Assembly: GCA_009781635.1 (NCBI GenBank)
Contig: WQXU01000017.1
Location: forward strand, 1-58,981
Direction of reading: 5' to 3'
DNA length: 58,981 bases
DNA from: Treponema sp.
GTDB lineage: Bacteria; Spirochaetota; Spirochaetia; Treponematales; Breznakiellaceae
This document shows positions 33,675 to 43,215 of the stretch, in pieces. Position 1 is the stretch's first letter. Every line of letters starts with the position of its first letter. Both the position numbers and the translations under genes were made by a program. The notes beneath the pieces were generated by a model that ran no database searches, was not told the origin of the DNA, and was given only the letters and a program-made list of their open reading frames with translations.

Positions 33675-33958
33675 ACACGCTCCATGAAGGCAGATGCAAG
33701 ATGGGTAATTGAATTATTTTTGACGAATATAACGTCAAACCGGATAGCCATATTATTATATTTTCGATTTTCTAACAGGAAATACTTAGCAGTTTTAATA
33801 ATCTTTTGCTGTTTCTTTATATCAAGTCCGTACTGAAGATTTTCAAACCCGAATGAAGACCATGCCTTAACTTCTGTGAAAACAACCGTTTCACCGTCCA
33901 GGGAAATAATATCCACTTCGCCGTATTTTGACCGGAAGTTTCTTGCGATAATTTTCAT
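33671..33958 (-). CDS. yraN: YraN/UPF0102-family endonuclease-like protein, start uncertain
   Basis: The protein has the restriction-endonuclease-like fold of UPF0102: RNFRSKYGEVDII with the Glu/Asp metal site, and VVFTEVKAW with the ExK motif. These proteins are tied to DNA processing or transformation. The coordinates use the only standard start, ATG at 33958, giving 95 residues. The family's conserved N-terminus (GxxGExxAxxxLexxG) is nevertheless encoded in frame immediately upstream: GRQGEERAAAALEAAG, open back to 34042 with no ATG, GTG or TTG. The true start may be CTG at 34024 or 34036, or ATC at 34042, within the end of the HD-GYP gene. Confidence 0.82.
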   Translation of the reverse strand: MKIIARNFRSKYGEVDIISLDGETVVFTEVKAWSSFGFENLQYGLDIKKQQKIIKTAKYFLLENRKYNNMAIRFDVIFVKNNSITHLASAFMERV

Positions 33959-34010
33959 ACCGGCTGCTTCAAGGGCTGCTGCTGCCCTTTCTTCGCCCTG
34001 CCTGCCGCGA

Positions 34011-35285
34011 TTAGGCTTGCCCAGCGTCGTACTCAGCCGGATCTATAGCTTCTTTTATAAATAAGGTTTTGTCTTCAAGGAGATTGATGATTGTCACTTT
34101 TGTAGCGCTTAAAACATTATCCTTGTTATCCACCAGCATCTGAACTACCGGCCGTAATGGAGCGCTGGTATGTATATTGACAACTCTTGCGATCGAACCG
34201 TCATTCAAACGTAAAATCGATCCAATGGGGTAAATACCCATTATCTTTGTAAATGCGCTTATTACAGAAGGATCAAAACGGCGCGCATTATCGGAAAGCA
34301 GGTTTTTGATTGCCTGATACCCAACCATCGAATTACGGTATGACTTCTTGCTTACCATGGCTTCAAACGCATCAGCGACAGAAACAATTCTGGCTCCTAT
34401 GTCGATGGCGTTACCCATCAATTTATCAGGATAGCCCTTGCCGTCCCATCTTTCATGATGATGCAGGGCGATTAAATTTACTTCGTGCGGGCCAAACAGT
34501 TCCTTTGTGACGATTTTTGAAGTGTGCATGGTATGGCTCTTTATCTGTTCAAGCTCGGCATCGGAGAGTCCGCCTTTTTTTTCAGTAATGCCTTTGGATA
34601 ATCTGAGCATGCCGACATCATGAAGAAGAGCTCCAAGGATAACATTATTAATCTTGTGATGAGGCAGCTTTAGTTCCTGAGCCATCATTGCCGAAAGAAT
34701 TGCAGAGTTAACGGAACTTTTTGCAAGCTCATTGCCGGTGACTTCTCCGCCAAGAATAAAGCCGACAAATTTATCCGGGTAATCTCTTAAATCCTGCAGC
34801 AACTGGACGCAGATATTATCTACAGCGCGCATCTCAACATCGGCTCCGGATTTTAAATTTACGAATACCTTGTTCAGCTTTTCTATAAGATTTTTGTAGG
34901 CGCGGTAGGGACCCGAATTATGCCTGACATCGCTAATGGAGAATTTAGGAATTGCTTTCATTGCCGGCGCGCTTGCTGTTTCACTGCTTTTGCCGGGGCT
35001 TACGGCTTTTACGGTACTGGCTTCCATCTCTTTGGCCAATTCCGCTTCTATTGCTTTCAGAGCATCATCGGCAGTTGTTATTGTTATTATTTCATCTTCG
35101 GGCGGACTGCTTTCTATAATAGCCCCCTTGGTTCTGACATAATCAATGCCCCAGGTAACTAATACGTCTATGTCTCTTTGGCGCAGAGGTTTCATCTCAG
35201 TTACCAGTAAATAGTCCCCTTCCGTGTATACAGGCGCGGAAAAAATCTGCCCCGGTCTTAGGTCACTGGTACTAATTAAATTCAT
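34011..35285 (-). CDS. HD-GYP domain protein with altered metal site
   Basis: Residues 1-60 form an N-terminal module like those in front of many HD-GYP proteins. A linker rich in Ala, Ser and Pro follows. The HD-GYP domain (about 180-360) carries His222-Asp223 in ALLHDVGM and HHERWDGKGYP at 276-286, so a cyclic-di-GMP phosphodiesterase fold is clear. The first metal-ligand His, expected in an HSVN-type helix, reads SSVNSA (about 190-195), which may weaken or abolish activity. The C-terminal 60 residues add a small beta domain. It lies between rplS and yraN, whose coding region overlaps its end. Confidence 0.88.
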   Translation of the reverse strand: MNLISTSDLRPGQIFSAPVYTEGDYLLVTEMKPLRQRDIDVLVTWGIDYVRTKGAIIESSPPEDEIITITTADDALKAIEAELAKEMEASTVKAVSPGKSSETASAPAMKAIPKFSISDVRHNSGPYRAYKNLIEKLNKVFVNLKSGADVEMRAVDNICVQLLQDLRDYPDKFVGFILGGEVTGNELAKSSVNSAILSAMMAQELKLPHHKINNVILGALLHDVGMLRLSKGITEKKGGLSDAELEQIKSHTMHTSKIVTKELFGPHEVNLIALHHHERWDGKGYPDKLMGNAIDIGARIVSVADAFEAMVSKKSYRNSMVGYQAIKNLLSDNARRFDPSVISAFTKIMGIYPIGSILRLNDGSIARVVNIHTSAPLRPVVQMLVDNKDNVLSATKVTIINLLEDKTLFIKEAIDPAEYDAGQA

Positions 35286-35451
35286 TCACGCATCCTTATA
35301 AATTAACAATATAAAAACCAATAACAAATTTGATGTTATACAATTGCCTCTGCCGGCAGGAAAATATTTAGGCGGGTAAATAGAGAGGCCCCTTTTACAT
35401 ATTCGGCATAATATGGAGGAATATTTAACTATACGAATGCTTCCAGAATGT

Positions 35452-35847
35452 TTATTCCTGTTCGGCTGCGGCAGCAGGAGCCTTGGTGTTTTTGGAACCT
35501 TTCTTGATAATAAGTTCTTTAATCTTGGCACCTTTTCCGATTTTCTCACGAATGTAATAGAGTTTCGCCCGTCTAACCTTTCCGGGACGTACTACTTCAA
35601 CCTTAACGATACGAGGCGAATGAAGCGGGAAAACCCTTTCCACGCCTACGCCGTAAGAGATTTTTCTTACGGTAAAAGTTTTTCCAACTTTGGAATTTTT
35701 CATGGCAATTACAAGACCCTCATAGATCTGTATGCGCTCGTTTTTACCTTCAACAATCTTAAAGTGAACCTTAACCGTATCTCCAACCTTAAACTGGTCA
35801 AGTTCTGTTTTCATCTGTTCGGCTTCAATTGCATTTATTTCGTTCAT
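35452..35847 (-). CDS. rplS: 50S ribosomal protein L19
   Basis: L19 sits at the 30S/50S interface. The 131-residue sequence shows the family signatures [26 protein letters not shown] and the C-terminal [24 protein letters not shown]. About 15 extra Ala/Glu/Lys residues at the end are not part of the core. It is the last gene of the conserved rpsP-khpA-rimM-trmD-rplS order. A spacer of about 170 bases precedes the HD-GYP gene, without a clear terminator. Confidence 0.97.
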   Translation of the reverse strand: MNEINAIEAEQMKTELDQFKVGDTVKVHFKIVEGKNERIQIYEGLVIAMKNSKVGKTFTVRKISYGVGVERVFPLHSPRIVKVEVVRPGKVRRAKLYYIREKIGKGAKIKELIIKKGSKNTKAPAAAAEQE

Positions 35848-35858
35848 TTTCTTCTCCT

Positions 35859-36620
35859 CTAAATATCCGTACGGTCTTTAAGGCCATCGGTTAAGCGGTC
35901 TATAATACCGGTTATTTCCTTGTTAAAAATCCCAAGCTCTTTGCCGCGCTGTATCAAATCCGGCCTTTGTTTCAAGGTTTTTTCTATCCTTTTTTCAAGG
36001 CGCCAGATACGTATCTGCTCATGATGTCCGGACAACAGCACTTCAGGAACCTTTATTGTATCAAAAACTTCCGGGCGTGTAAACTGGGGATACTCTAAAA
36101 GTCCGCCGGAAAAACTTTCTTCGTCAAGGGAGTCTGCGCAGATAACCTTGTCCACAAGCCTGTAAGTGGCGTCAATTATTGCCAGTGCAGCAACTTCGCC
36201 GGAAGAAAGCACATAATCTCCAACAGAAATCTCATCATCTGCATACATATCGATTATCCGCTGATCAATACCTTCATAACGCCCGCAAATTAAAATTAGC
36301 TCCTTTTCACCAGCCAGCTCCCGCGCAAGCTCCTGGGTAAAAGGCCTGCCGGAAGGTGTCAAGTAAATCACTCTTTTCCCCAAAATCTCTTCTCCCAGTG
36401 CAGCTTTTATCGCTAATCCCAGGGGTTCCGGCAGCATTAACATTCCCGGGCCTCCGCCATAGGGCGAATCATCACAGGTTTTGTGCTTGTCCGATGCAAA
36501 ATCGCGGATATTAACGGACTGATAATCGATAATACCCCGTTTTATCGCTTTTGCCATGATTGAATTGGAAAAAAAAGCGTCTGTTATCTCAGGGAATAAG
36601 GTTAAAACGGTATATTTCAT
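35859..36620 (-). CDS. trmD: tRNA (guanine37-N1)-methyltransferase
   Basis: TrmD methylates G37 next to the anticodon using SAM and prevents +1 frameshifting. The 253-residue sequence has the SPOUT deep-knot motifs [14 protein letters not shown] and [20 protein letters not shown], and the N-terminal LFPEITDAF. The length is normal. It directly follows rimM with no intergenic base and precedes rplS by 11 bases. Confidence 0.97.
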   Translation of the reverse strand: MKYTVLTLFPEITDAFFSNSIMAKAIKRGIIDYQSVNIRDFASDKHKTCDDSPYGGGPGMLMLPEPLGLAIKAALGEEILGKRVIYLTPSGRPFTQELARELAGEKELILICGRYEGIDQRIIDMYADDEISVGDYVLSSGEVAALAIIDATYRLVDKVICADSLDEESFSGGLLEYPQFTRPEVFDTIKVPEVLLSGHHEQIRIWRLEKRIEKTLKQRPDLIQRGKELGIFNKEITGIIDRLTDGLKDRTDI

Positions 36621-37124
36621 TTAATCCAGTATCCAAAGTTGATTTAATACTGCCTTGCCTTTTTCGGGGGATATCTCTGTAAAAAATTCCTTCCTGAAAG
36701 GAACCAGTTTTTTGCTTCCGTCCAGCTCTATTTCAGCAAGCTGGCCGCCGCCGCCTTCGATTATATCAGTTATGCAGCCAATTACATCGCCGCTTGCCGA
36801 GAAAACCTGCAAACCCTTCAAATCCTCGATATAGTACTCACCCTCACCAAGGGGAGCAGCCTGCTCCCTGCCTGCAAGAAGTTCGGCTCCATTTAAGGTC
36901 TTTGCAGCTTCGGGGCTGTCTATGCCTTTAAAATGCATTAATACCCCGGGCAGGGAAGGAGAACTCTCCTTAATTTCAAGAAGACGCTCTTCTCCGTCTT
37001 TTCTGATAATTACCGAATTTAGTTTAAGAAGATGAGCTATTTCACCGGAACAGGGATGAACCTTAACAAAACCTTTAATTCCGAAAGGAGCTCCAACAAG
37101 TCCTATAATGAACTTCTCAGTCAT
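36621..37124 (-). CDS. rimM: 16S rRNA processing protein RimM
   Basis: This 167-residue protein has the N-terminal RimM domain (IGLVGAPFGIKGFVKVHP) and a C-terminal PRC barrel (YYIEDLKGLQVFSASGDVIGCITDI ending KAVLNQLWILD). RimM binds S19 and helps mature the 30S head. The length and operon position between khpA and trmD confirm the call. The ribosome-binding site is weak, so coupling to khpA, which ends 14 bases upstream, is likely. Confidence 0.96.
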   Translation of the reverse strand: MTEKFIIGLVGAPFGIKGFVKVHPCSGEIAHLLKLNSVIIRKDGEERLLEIKESSPSLPGVLMHFKGIDSPEAAKTLNGAELLAGREQAAPLGEGEYYIEDLKGLQVFSASGDVIGCITDIIEGGGGQLAEIELDGSKKLVPFRKEFFTEISPEKGKAVLNQLWILD

Positions 37125-37138
37125 GTCTTGCTGCTGGT

Positions 37139-37372
37139 TTAATCCAGTATTTCCAGTACCGTATGTTTTCCGGATCTGGCGCTTGCTGCCTGAAGTACGG
37201 TTCTTATTGCCTTGGCAATGCGTCCGTGTTTACCAATCACTTTACCGATATCGCCGTCTGCAACGCGCAATTCCAGAATGGTCGATTTTTCACCTTCTAC
37301 TATATTAACCTGTACCTGCGAAGGATCATCCACAAGGGATTTTGCCAGGTATTCTATTAGATCTTTTTCCAT
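37139..37372 (-). CDS. khpA: KH-domain RNA-binding protein KhpA
   Basis: This 77-residue single KH domain has the GxxG loop in VIGKHGRIAKAIRTVL. KhpA binds many RNAs, usually as a heterodimer with KhpB/Jag. It is encoded between rpsP and rimM, its standard place in many bacteria. The N-terminus MEKDLIEYLAKSLVDDP is typical. Confidence 0.95.
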   Translation of the reverse strand: MEKDLIEYLAKSLVDDPSQVQVNIVEGEKSTILELRVADGDIGKVIGKHGRIAKAIRTVLQAASARSGKHTVLEILD

Positions 37373-37401
37373 AGTGTATTACCCAAATTTAGTGAATTGT
37401 A

Positions 37402-37653
37402 TTATTTTACAGTTATGTTCTTTTTATTGAAAATTCTGCGAACAGTATCAGTAACGATTGCGCCTTTTGCAAGCCAGGATTTGGCTTTTTCTTCGTTAAA
37501 TACAATCTGCTTATCTTCAGCCTCGATTGGGTGATAATAACCAAGTTCTTCTATGGTTTTTCCGTCCCTTGGAGCCTGTTTGTCCATAACAACAATACGG
37601 TAATATGGCCGCTTTTTTGTTCCAAATCTCTTGAGCCGTATAGTAGCGCTCAT
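37402..37653 (-). CDS. rpsP: 30S ribosomal protein S16
   Basis: S16 is a core 30S assembly protein. The ATG at 37653 gives MSATIRLKRFGTKKRPYYRIVV, the family's standard N-terminus, 83 residues in all. AGGAGG lies eight bases upstream, so a longer frame to 37728 is rejected. It heads the rpsP-khpA-rimM-trmD-rplS cluster and is divergent from luxS across a 179-base spacer. Confidence 0.97.
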   Translation of the reverse strand: MSATIRLKRFGTKKRPYYRIVVMDKQAPRDGKTIEELGYYHPIEAEDKQIVFNEEKAKSWLAKGAIVTDTVRRIFNKKNITVK

Positions 37654-37832
37654 ACAATGTCCTCCTGTCTCTTTCCTGCACATGGCAAGAGCTTGATTGG
37701 TTTGAATTTTATTACGGCTCAAGCGCACCGTCAGATTAAACAGAGTTTAATATTTTTCAGTATGTTTGTCCAGCAGCAGCCGATAATACACTATGGTTTC
37801 ATTCAGATGAAATAAAGGAGAGCGGCGAATTT

Positions 37833-38309
37833 ATGGAAAAAATCGAGAGTTTTCAGGTTGATCATCTGAGATTAAAGCCCGGCGTTTATGTTTCACGAAA
37901 AGACGCTTTCGGCGCTCTGGTTCTTACAACTTTCGATCTCAGGTTTAAAGAGCCTAACAAAGAGCCTGTTATGGATCAGCCTGCATTGCACACAATAGAA
38001 CATTTATGCGCTACTTTTCTGCGGTCTAATGCTGAATGGAGCGGAAAAACCGTTTATTTTGGCCCGATGGGATGCAGAACTGGTTTTTATGTTATTCTGG
38101 AAGGCGATTATCAGTCTAAAGATATTCTTCCCCTGCTTCTGGAAATGTATGACTGGATAGAAGGCTTTAATGACTCCATTCCCGGCGCCTCTGCAATTGA
38201 ATGCGGCAATTGGCGTGAGCAGAACATCGATATGGCAAAATGGGAATGCCGGCGTTATGCCTCGATTATACGAAATGCCGGAAGGGAAAATCTTGAATAT
38301 CCTAAATAA
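37833..38309 (+). CDS. luxS: S-ribosylhomocysteine lyase (AI-2 synthase)
   Basis: LuxS splits S-ribosylhomocysteine into homocysteine and the AI-2 precursor DPD. The 158-residue protein has all key residues: His53 and His57 in HTIEH, Cys124 in ECGNW as metal ligands, Glu56, and the catalytic Cys81 in GCRTGFY. A GGAGA ribosome-binding site precedes the ATG. mtnN, the preceding step, is at the end of the divergent cluster, so the two-step pathway is complete within the window. Confidence 0.97.
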   Translation: MEKIESFQVDHLRLKPGVYVSRKDAFGALVLTTFDLRFKEPNKEPVMDQPALHTIEHLCATFLRSNAEWSGKTVYFGPMGCRTGFYVILEGDYQSKDILPLLLEMYDWIEGFNDSIPGASAIECGNWREQNIDMAKWECRRYASIIRNAGRENLEYPK

Positions 38310-38353
38310 GCTTTCAGGCAAGCGGTTTTTAAGAAAATTAAACATTTTTTAAG

Positions 38354-38382
38354 TTGACATAACGCTTTTTATCTCTTATTCT
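38354..38382 (+). promoter_or_regulatory. Promoter of the MCP gene
   Basis: TTGACA (38354-38359), 17 bases, then TATTCT (38377-38382) give a strong sigma-70 promoter, with the same -10 as rny. The untranslated leader is about 100 bases. Confidence 0.75.
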
Positions 38383-38491
38383 GAATATATATACAAAAGG
38401 CGGTTTAATATATTTTTAGTTAACTTATGATCTAAATCAAAAAATATGAATATATTCCTTTTTTTATAAATTAGGTGAAAGAGGTGGGGTA

Positions 38492-40690
38492 ATGAAATTA
38501 AAATTTAAACTAAGCATACTGGTAATCGGAATTTTAGTGTTTGTCGTAACAGGACTCTCTATAATTCTGGTGCGGGAAGCATCAAACATCAGTCTGGATT
38601 TAAGCAGACGCGCCCTTAGTTACATCGTAGATGATCAGATTAATTACTGGGAAGGCCGCATGAACGCGCATGTGCGCATGCTCAGAACTTTGGCAAACAT
38701 CATGGAAGATTATGAGGATATGCCCGTTAATTTACGGCGTGATCAATATGAAAACATGCTGCAAAGCACATTATCCTCCAACACCGGAATTACGAATATA
38801 TATACGGTTTGGAAACCAAATGCCGTAGACGGCATGGATGCACAGTACATTGGCAGACCCGGATCCAGCAACTCCGGGCAATTCGCAGCGTCTTACTCAA
38901 GAGAAACCGGAGATATATTACTCAGCACCTCTTCTGATATAGATTCCACAATGGCTTATATTAACGGTCCCAATTCAAGAAAAGACCGTATGGAAAATCC
39001 CATTCCTGTAAGAGTTGCCGGAAAGGAAACATTTGCATTCAGATTGATGGTTCCTATTATCAACCCCCGGACAAATGAGGTTGTAGGGGGAATAGGTATG
39101 CTCATGGTCATAGACGCGATACAGCCCACAGTAGTAGAGACTATCGGTGACCACGAAGAAATTACCTTAATGATCATATACTCGAACAATGGATTTATTC
39201 TGGGGCACTTATACCCTGAACGTGTTGGAAGGCTGCTGCCTGAAGTTGATACATTCTACGGTGAGCAGCTGCAGTCAATAAGTCAGTCTATTGCCGGCGG
39301 AACTGATTTTACCGGATCCGCCTACTCTCAGGTTTTGGGTACAGTTCTTGAGATAGACCTGAATAGTTTTGTAATAGGCAATTCCGATCTTTCATGGTCT
39401 ATAATGATTGCTGCGTCCGAAAGTTATATTTTAAGAGAAGTGAATGCAATAGTAAGGTTTACGATTATTCTTGCAATAATAGTTATAATAGCAGTAACGA
39501 TAATTGTATTTATTGTTTTAAGCAGAACAATAAAACCAATATCTACAGTTGCCCTTACTCTTCAGGATATCGCACAGGGCGAGGGGGATTTGACCCGTAC
39601 AATTCCTGAAAAGGGAAATGATGAAATTGCCGATCTTGCGCATTACTTTAATATGACTCTAACCAAAATAAGAAATCTTGTTGTAAAAATAAAAGAGGAA
39701 GCGGACAAATTATCGGGCATAGGAACCGAGCTTGCAAGCAACATGAACGAAACCGCCGCCGCAGTTAACGAAATAACCGCCAACATTCAAAGCATAAAAG
39801 GGCGCGTAATAAACCAGAGCGCAAGCGTTACTGAAACAAATGCGACAATGGAACAGGTTACCAATAATATTAATAAGCTGAATAACCATGTTGAAGAACA
39901 GAGCAATACCATATCACAGGCTTCTGCCGCAATAGAAGAAATGGTAGCGAATATTTCCTCCGTTACAGATACATTGGTGAAAAACACTACCAACGTGAAG
40001 AATTTAAGGGAAGCTTCCGATGTTGGCCGCAGCGGACTGCAGGAAGTCGCTTCGGACATTCAGGAAATCGCCCGCGAATCAGAAGGCCTTCTGGAAATTA
40101 ACTCCGTTATGGAAAACATTGCAAGCCAGACAAATCTTCTTTCGATGAACGCTGCAATCGAAGCTGCTCACGCCGGCGAAGCAGGCAAGGGCTTTGCCGT
40201 TGTTGCAGATGAAATCCGCAAGCTGGCGGAAAGCTCAAGCGAGCAATCCAAGACCATTGGTTCGGTACTCAAGAAGATCAAGGAATCCATTGACAAGATA
40301 ACCCGCTCTACCGAAAACGTATTAAACAAGTTCGAAGCAATTGATTCAAGCGTTAAAATAGTAGCGGAGCAGGAAGAGAATATCCGCAACGCCATGGAAG
40401 AACAGGGTGAAGGTTCCAAACAGCTTCTTGACGGCGTCACCAGAGTAAGAGAGATTACAGGTGAAGTAAAGGGCGGCTCCCAGGAAATGCTTGACGGCGC
40501 AAGCGAAGTTATCAGAGAAAGCAAAAACCTGGAGAAAGTTACCCAGGAAATAACTGCAGGTATGAACGAAATGGCTTCCGGCGCAGATCAGATCAACGTT
40601 GCGGTAACTCAAGTTAACGATATAAGCATCAAAAACCGTGAAGGTATTGGCATTCTCCTTAGAGAAGTTTCCAAATTCAAGATTGAGTAG
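38492..40690 (+). CDS. Methyl-accepting chemotaxis protein
   Basis: This 732-residue transmembrane chemoreceptor has a helix at 7-27, a Cache-type extracytoplasmic sensor to about 315 (containing [18 protein letters not shown]), a second helix at about 323-344 and a HAMP domain. A long signalling helix pair has the highly conserved tip region [33 protein letters not shown]. The ligand is unknown; Cache domains often bind amino acids or organic acids. No CheA, CheW or CheR genes are in the window. It is a single-gene unit, with its own promoter and a strong terminator. Confidence 0.95.
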   Translation: MKLKFKLSILVIGILVFVVTGLSIILVREASNISLDLSRRALSYIVDDQINYWEGRMNAHVRMLRTLANIMEDYEDMPVNLRRDQYENMLQSTLSSNTGITNIYTVWKPNAVDGMDAQYIGRPGSSNSGQFAASYSRETGDILLSTSSDIDSTMAYINGPNSRKDRMENPIPVRVAGKETFAFRLMVPIINPRTNEVVGGIGMLMVIDAIQPTVVETIGDHEEITLMIIYSNNGFILGHLYPERVGRLLPEVDTFYGEQLQSISQSIAGGTDFTGSAYSQVLGTVLEIDLNSFVIGNSDLSWSIMIAASESYILREVNAIVRFTIILAIIVIIAVTIIVFIVLSRTIKPISTVALTLQDIAQGEGDLTRTIPEKGNDEIADLAHYFNMTLTKIRNLVVKIKEEADKLSGIGTELASNMNETAAAVNEITANIQSIKGRVINQSASVTETNATMEQVTNNINKLNNHVEEQSNTISQASAAIEEMVANISSVTDTLVKNTTNVKNLREASDVGRSGLQEVASDIQEIARESEGLLEINSVMENIASQTNLLSMNAAIEAAHAGEAGKGFAVVADEIRKLAESSSEQSKTIGSVLKKIKESIDKITRSTENVLNKFEAIDSSVKIVAEQEENIRNAMEEQGEGSKQLLDGVTRVREITGEVKGGSQEMLDGASEVIRESKNLEKVTQEITAGMNEMASGADQINVAVTQVNDISIKNREGIGILLREVSKFKIE

Positions 40691-40715
40691 GAAACGGCAA
40701 CAGAGAGTAAAAGAG

Positions 40716-40744
40716 CGCGGGATTTCCTCCCGCGTTTTTTTTTG
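40716..40744 (+). terminator. Rho-independent terminator after the MCP gene
   Basis: CGCGGGA (40716-40722) pairs with TCCCGCG (40728-40734) across a five-base loop, followed by ten Ts. Confidence 0.92.
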
Positions 40745-40761
40745 GTGCAGATTCCAAAGCC

Positions 40762-40790
40762 TTTAATTAATTTTCGCATTACTGTACAAT
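40762..40790 (+). promoter_or_regulatory. glyS promoter, implying a leaderless mRNA
   Basis: TTTAAT (40762-40767), a 17-base spacer and TACAAT (40785-40790) end six bases before the ATG at 40797. The start site should fall on or beside the ATG. No Shine-Dalgarno sequence is present. Confidence 0.55.
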
Positions 40791-40796
40791 TGCCGT

Positions 40797-42182
40797 ATGT
40801 CAGAATTTAATGAATATTGTCCTGCCGAGCAGTACACAGGCAAAGCCACAATGGAGAAAATCACGTCGCTTGCAAAACGGCGCGGTTTTGTTTTTCAGTC
40901 ATCGGAAATATACGGAGGCCAGAGCGGCGCATGGGATTACGGCCCGCTTGGCATCGAATTAAAAAACCGGATACAAACGCAATGGTGGAAGGAAATGACC
41001 ATGCTCCACGATAATATTGTGGGCCTTGACGCCGCCATCCTTATGCACCCCCGCACATGGGAAGCTTCCGGCCATGTTGAAAATTTCACAGACCCCCTTG
41101 TCGATTGTAAAAAATGCAAGTCCCGTTTCCGTGCGGACATGATCCCCGATGAAAACCTTTCGGCAAAAAAATGCCCCGACTGCGGCGGCGAACTTACAGA
41201 CACCCGCAAATTTAATCTGATGTTTAAGTCTCACATCGGCCCTGCAGAGGATACTGCAAGCGTAATCTATCTGCGCCCGGAAACAGCTCAGGGTATTTAC
41301 ATAAATTATAAAAATATCATTCAATCCAGCAGGATGAAAATTCCCTTCGGCATTGCGCAGGTTGGCAAGGCCTTCCGCAACGAAATTGTTACCAAAAACT
41401 TTATTTTCCGCACCTGCGAATTTGAGCAGATGGAAATGCAATACTTTGTAAAACCGGGCACAGACGATGAATGGTTTAACGAATGGCGCAAACAACGCTG
41501 GGCATATTACCAAAAGCTGGGCGTAAAAATGGATCACCTTCGCTGGCATCAGCACGGCCCGGATGAGCTTGCCCACTACGCAAAGGACGCCTACGATATT
41601 CAATACCTCTTCCCGATGGGCTGGCGTGAACTTGAGGGTGTGCATAACCGCACCGATTACGATCTTAGCCGTCACTCGCAGTATTCCGGTAAAGATATGC
41701 AGTACATCGATCAGGACAATAATGAGCGCTACATTCCCTATATAATAGAAACTTCCGCAGGTCTGACCCGTAATGTGCTAATGATTCTCTGCGATGCCTA
41801 CGATGAAGAGCAGATTGCCGATAAGGGTAATGAAGATGATATGCGGACTGTACTTCGCTTCCATCCTGCTCTTGCGCCGGTTACAGTTGCCATTCTCCCG
41901 CTGATGAAAAAAGACGGCCTTGCAGAATTTGCGCAGGATATCCGTAAAGAACTTCAGGACGATTATTCCACGGATTACGATCAATCGGGGGCAATAGGAA
42001 GGCGCTACCGCAGACAGGACGAAGCGGGCACTCCTTTCTGTGTCACCGTGGATTACCAGTCCAAGGAAGACGGAACTGTTACCCTGCGCTTCCGCGATTC
42101 CATGGAACAGGTTCGTGTGCCGAAAGCGGAACTTGCAGCCAGGCTGAGGCAGGAGATTAAATCTTACAAGAGAATAAAATAA
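40797..42182 (+). CDS. glyS: Glycyl-tRNA synthetase (alpha2, single-chain type)
   Basis: This 461-residue class II synthetase is of the eukaryote/archaea-like dimeric type rather than the alpha2beta2 type. Visible features are the N-terminal FVFQSSEIYGGQSGAWDYGPLG, a zinc-ribbon insertion (CKKCKSRF with CPDCGGEL), motif 2 (FRNEIVTKNFIFRTCEFEQMEMQYF) and motif 3 with the anticodon-binding domain at the end. It charges tRNA-Gly. The PfkB kinase gene follows after four bases. The start appears leaderless. Confidence 0.97.
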   Translation: MSEFNEYCPAEQYTGKATMEKITSLAKRRGFVFQSSEIYGGQSGAWDYGPLGIELKNRIQTQWWKEMTMLHDNIVGLDAAILMHPRTWEASGHVENFTDPLVDCKKCKSRFRADMIPDENLSAKKCPDCGGELTDTRKFNLMFKSHIGPAEDTASVIYLRPETAQGIYINYKNIIQSSRMKIPFGIAQVGKAFRNEIVTKNFIFRTCEFEQMEMQYFVKPGTDDEWFNEWRKQRWAYYQKLGVKMDHLRWHQHGPDELAHYAKDAYDIQYLFPMGWRELEGVHNRTDYDLSRHSQYSGKDMQYIDQDNNERYIPYIIETSAGLTRNVLMILCDAYDEEQIADKGNEDDMRTVLRFHPALAPVTVAILPLMKKDGLAEFAQDIRKELQDDYSTDYDQSGAIGRRYRRQDEAGTPFCVTVDYQSKEDGTVTLRFRDSMEQVRVPKAELAARLRQEIKSYKRIK

Positions 42183-42186
42183 AGCA

Positions 42187-43113
42187 ATGTCTTTCCTGAC
42201 AATCTGCCTTAACCCAACGCTTCAGAAAACTTTGCGTTTTGCATCGGTAGCGCCGGGCGCTGTTAACCGCGCCATTGCACACCGCCTTGATGCAAGCGGC
42301 AAGGGAATTAATGTTACGCGCGTTTTAACTCAATTGGGAAAAAAAGCTGTTCATCTTACACAGCTTGGCGGCTGCTTGCGTCCCCTGTTTTTAAGCCTCT
42401 GTGAACAGGACGGGCTTTCTGTTGAGTGGACAGAGAGCGAAAGCCAAATACGTTTTTGTTACACAACACTCACAGAAAACGATAATAATGTTACGGAACT
42501 TGTTGAAGAATCCGAGCCTGTCGCCGCCGGAACTGAAGAGCGTCTGTTAAAAAAGTTCGATGCGCTTCTTGCAGATAATAATCCTGGTTTTAAAACTTTG
42601 ATTATTTCCGGCACAAAAGCTGCAGGGTTCTCCGGTGAAATTATTCCGGGCATGGTGCAAAAGGCAAAGGAAAAAGGGCTGCGTATCATCCTGGATATAA
42701 AGGGCGATGATTTAAAAGAAAGCCTGAAACACGAGCCTGATATTGTAAAGCCGAATCTGCTGGAGTTTGCTTCTACCTTTACGCCGGAATTGATAAGAGA
42801 TAATGACATATTGCCGGGCGAAAAATCAAAAGAATTAATAAAGTCTGTCATGGCAGAGCTTACGCAAAAACACAGGTGCATCATCATCCTTACAAACGGC
42901 AGCCGGAAGATACTTGCTGCAGCCAAAAACAATTTCTGCGAAATTGATCCGGAGCCGGAAATTTTTAAAACTGTAAATACCACCGGCTGCGGAGACGCAT
43001 TCACAGCAGGGCTGGCATCGGCGGACACAGAAGATTTTATTGCTGCAATTAAAGAAGGCATGCGCTGCGGCGCATTGAATGCCTCCCTTTTAAGGCCCGG
43101 GGTTATACGATAG
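42187..43113 (+). CDS. PfkB-family sugar kinase (1-phosphofructokinase/tagatose-6-P kinase-like)
   Basis: This 308-residue ribokinase-fold kinase has the N-terminal MSFLTICLNPTLQKTL start typical of FruK/LacC-like enzymes and the C-terminal anion-hole and catalytic motif TTGCGDAFTAG with Asp270. It probably phosphorylates a sugar phosphate with ATP. The substrate is unresolved because no PTS or isomerase gene is adjacent. It starts four bases after glyS with no good ribosome-binding site, so translation is probably coupled. Confidence 0.88.
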   Translation: MSFLTICLNPTLQKTLRFASVAPGAVNRAIAHRLDASGKGINVTRVLTQLGKKAVHLTQLGGCLRPLFLSLCEQDGLSVEWTESESQIRFCYTTLTENDNNVTELVEESEPVAAGTEERLLKKFDALLADNNPGFKTLIISGTKAAGFSGEIIPGMVQKAKEKGLRIILDIKGDDLKESLKHEPDIVKPNLLEFASTFTPELIRDNDILPGEKSKELIKSVMAELTQKHRCIIILTNGSRKILAAAKNNFCEIDPEPEIFKTVNTTGCGDAFTAGLASADTEDFIAAIKEGMRCGALNASLLRPGVIR

Positions 43114-43165
43114 AACTCTCAAGCTGAATTATAATATGTGCAATTATATTTAAAACCGCGCGCCC

Positions 43166-43194
43166 TTGTTCAATAAATGATATTAATATATAGT
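43166..43194 (+). promoter_or_regulatory. proAB promoter
   Basis: TTGTTC (43166-43171), 17 bases, then TATAGT (43189-43194) put the transcript start near 43201, downstream of the ATG at 43177. This supports the proA start at 43216. Confidence 0.6.
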
Positions 43195-43215
43195 AGAAAA
43201 TCAACAGGTAAATAT

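Noticed and set aside
37373-37401. tRNA or small RNA in the ribosomal cluster spacers
   Set aside because: The spacers are too short and show no cloverleaf or strong fold.
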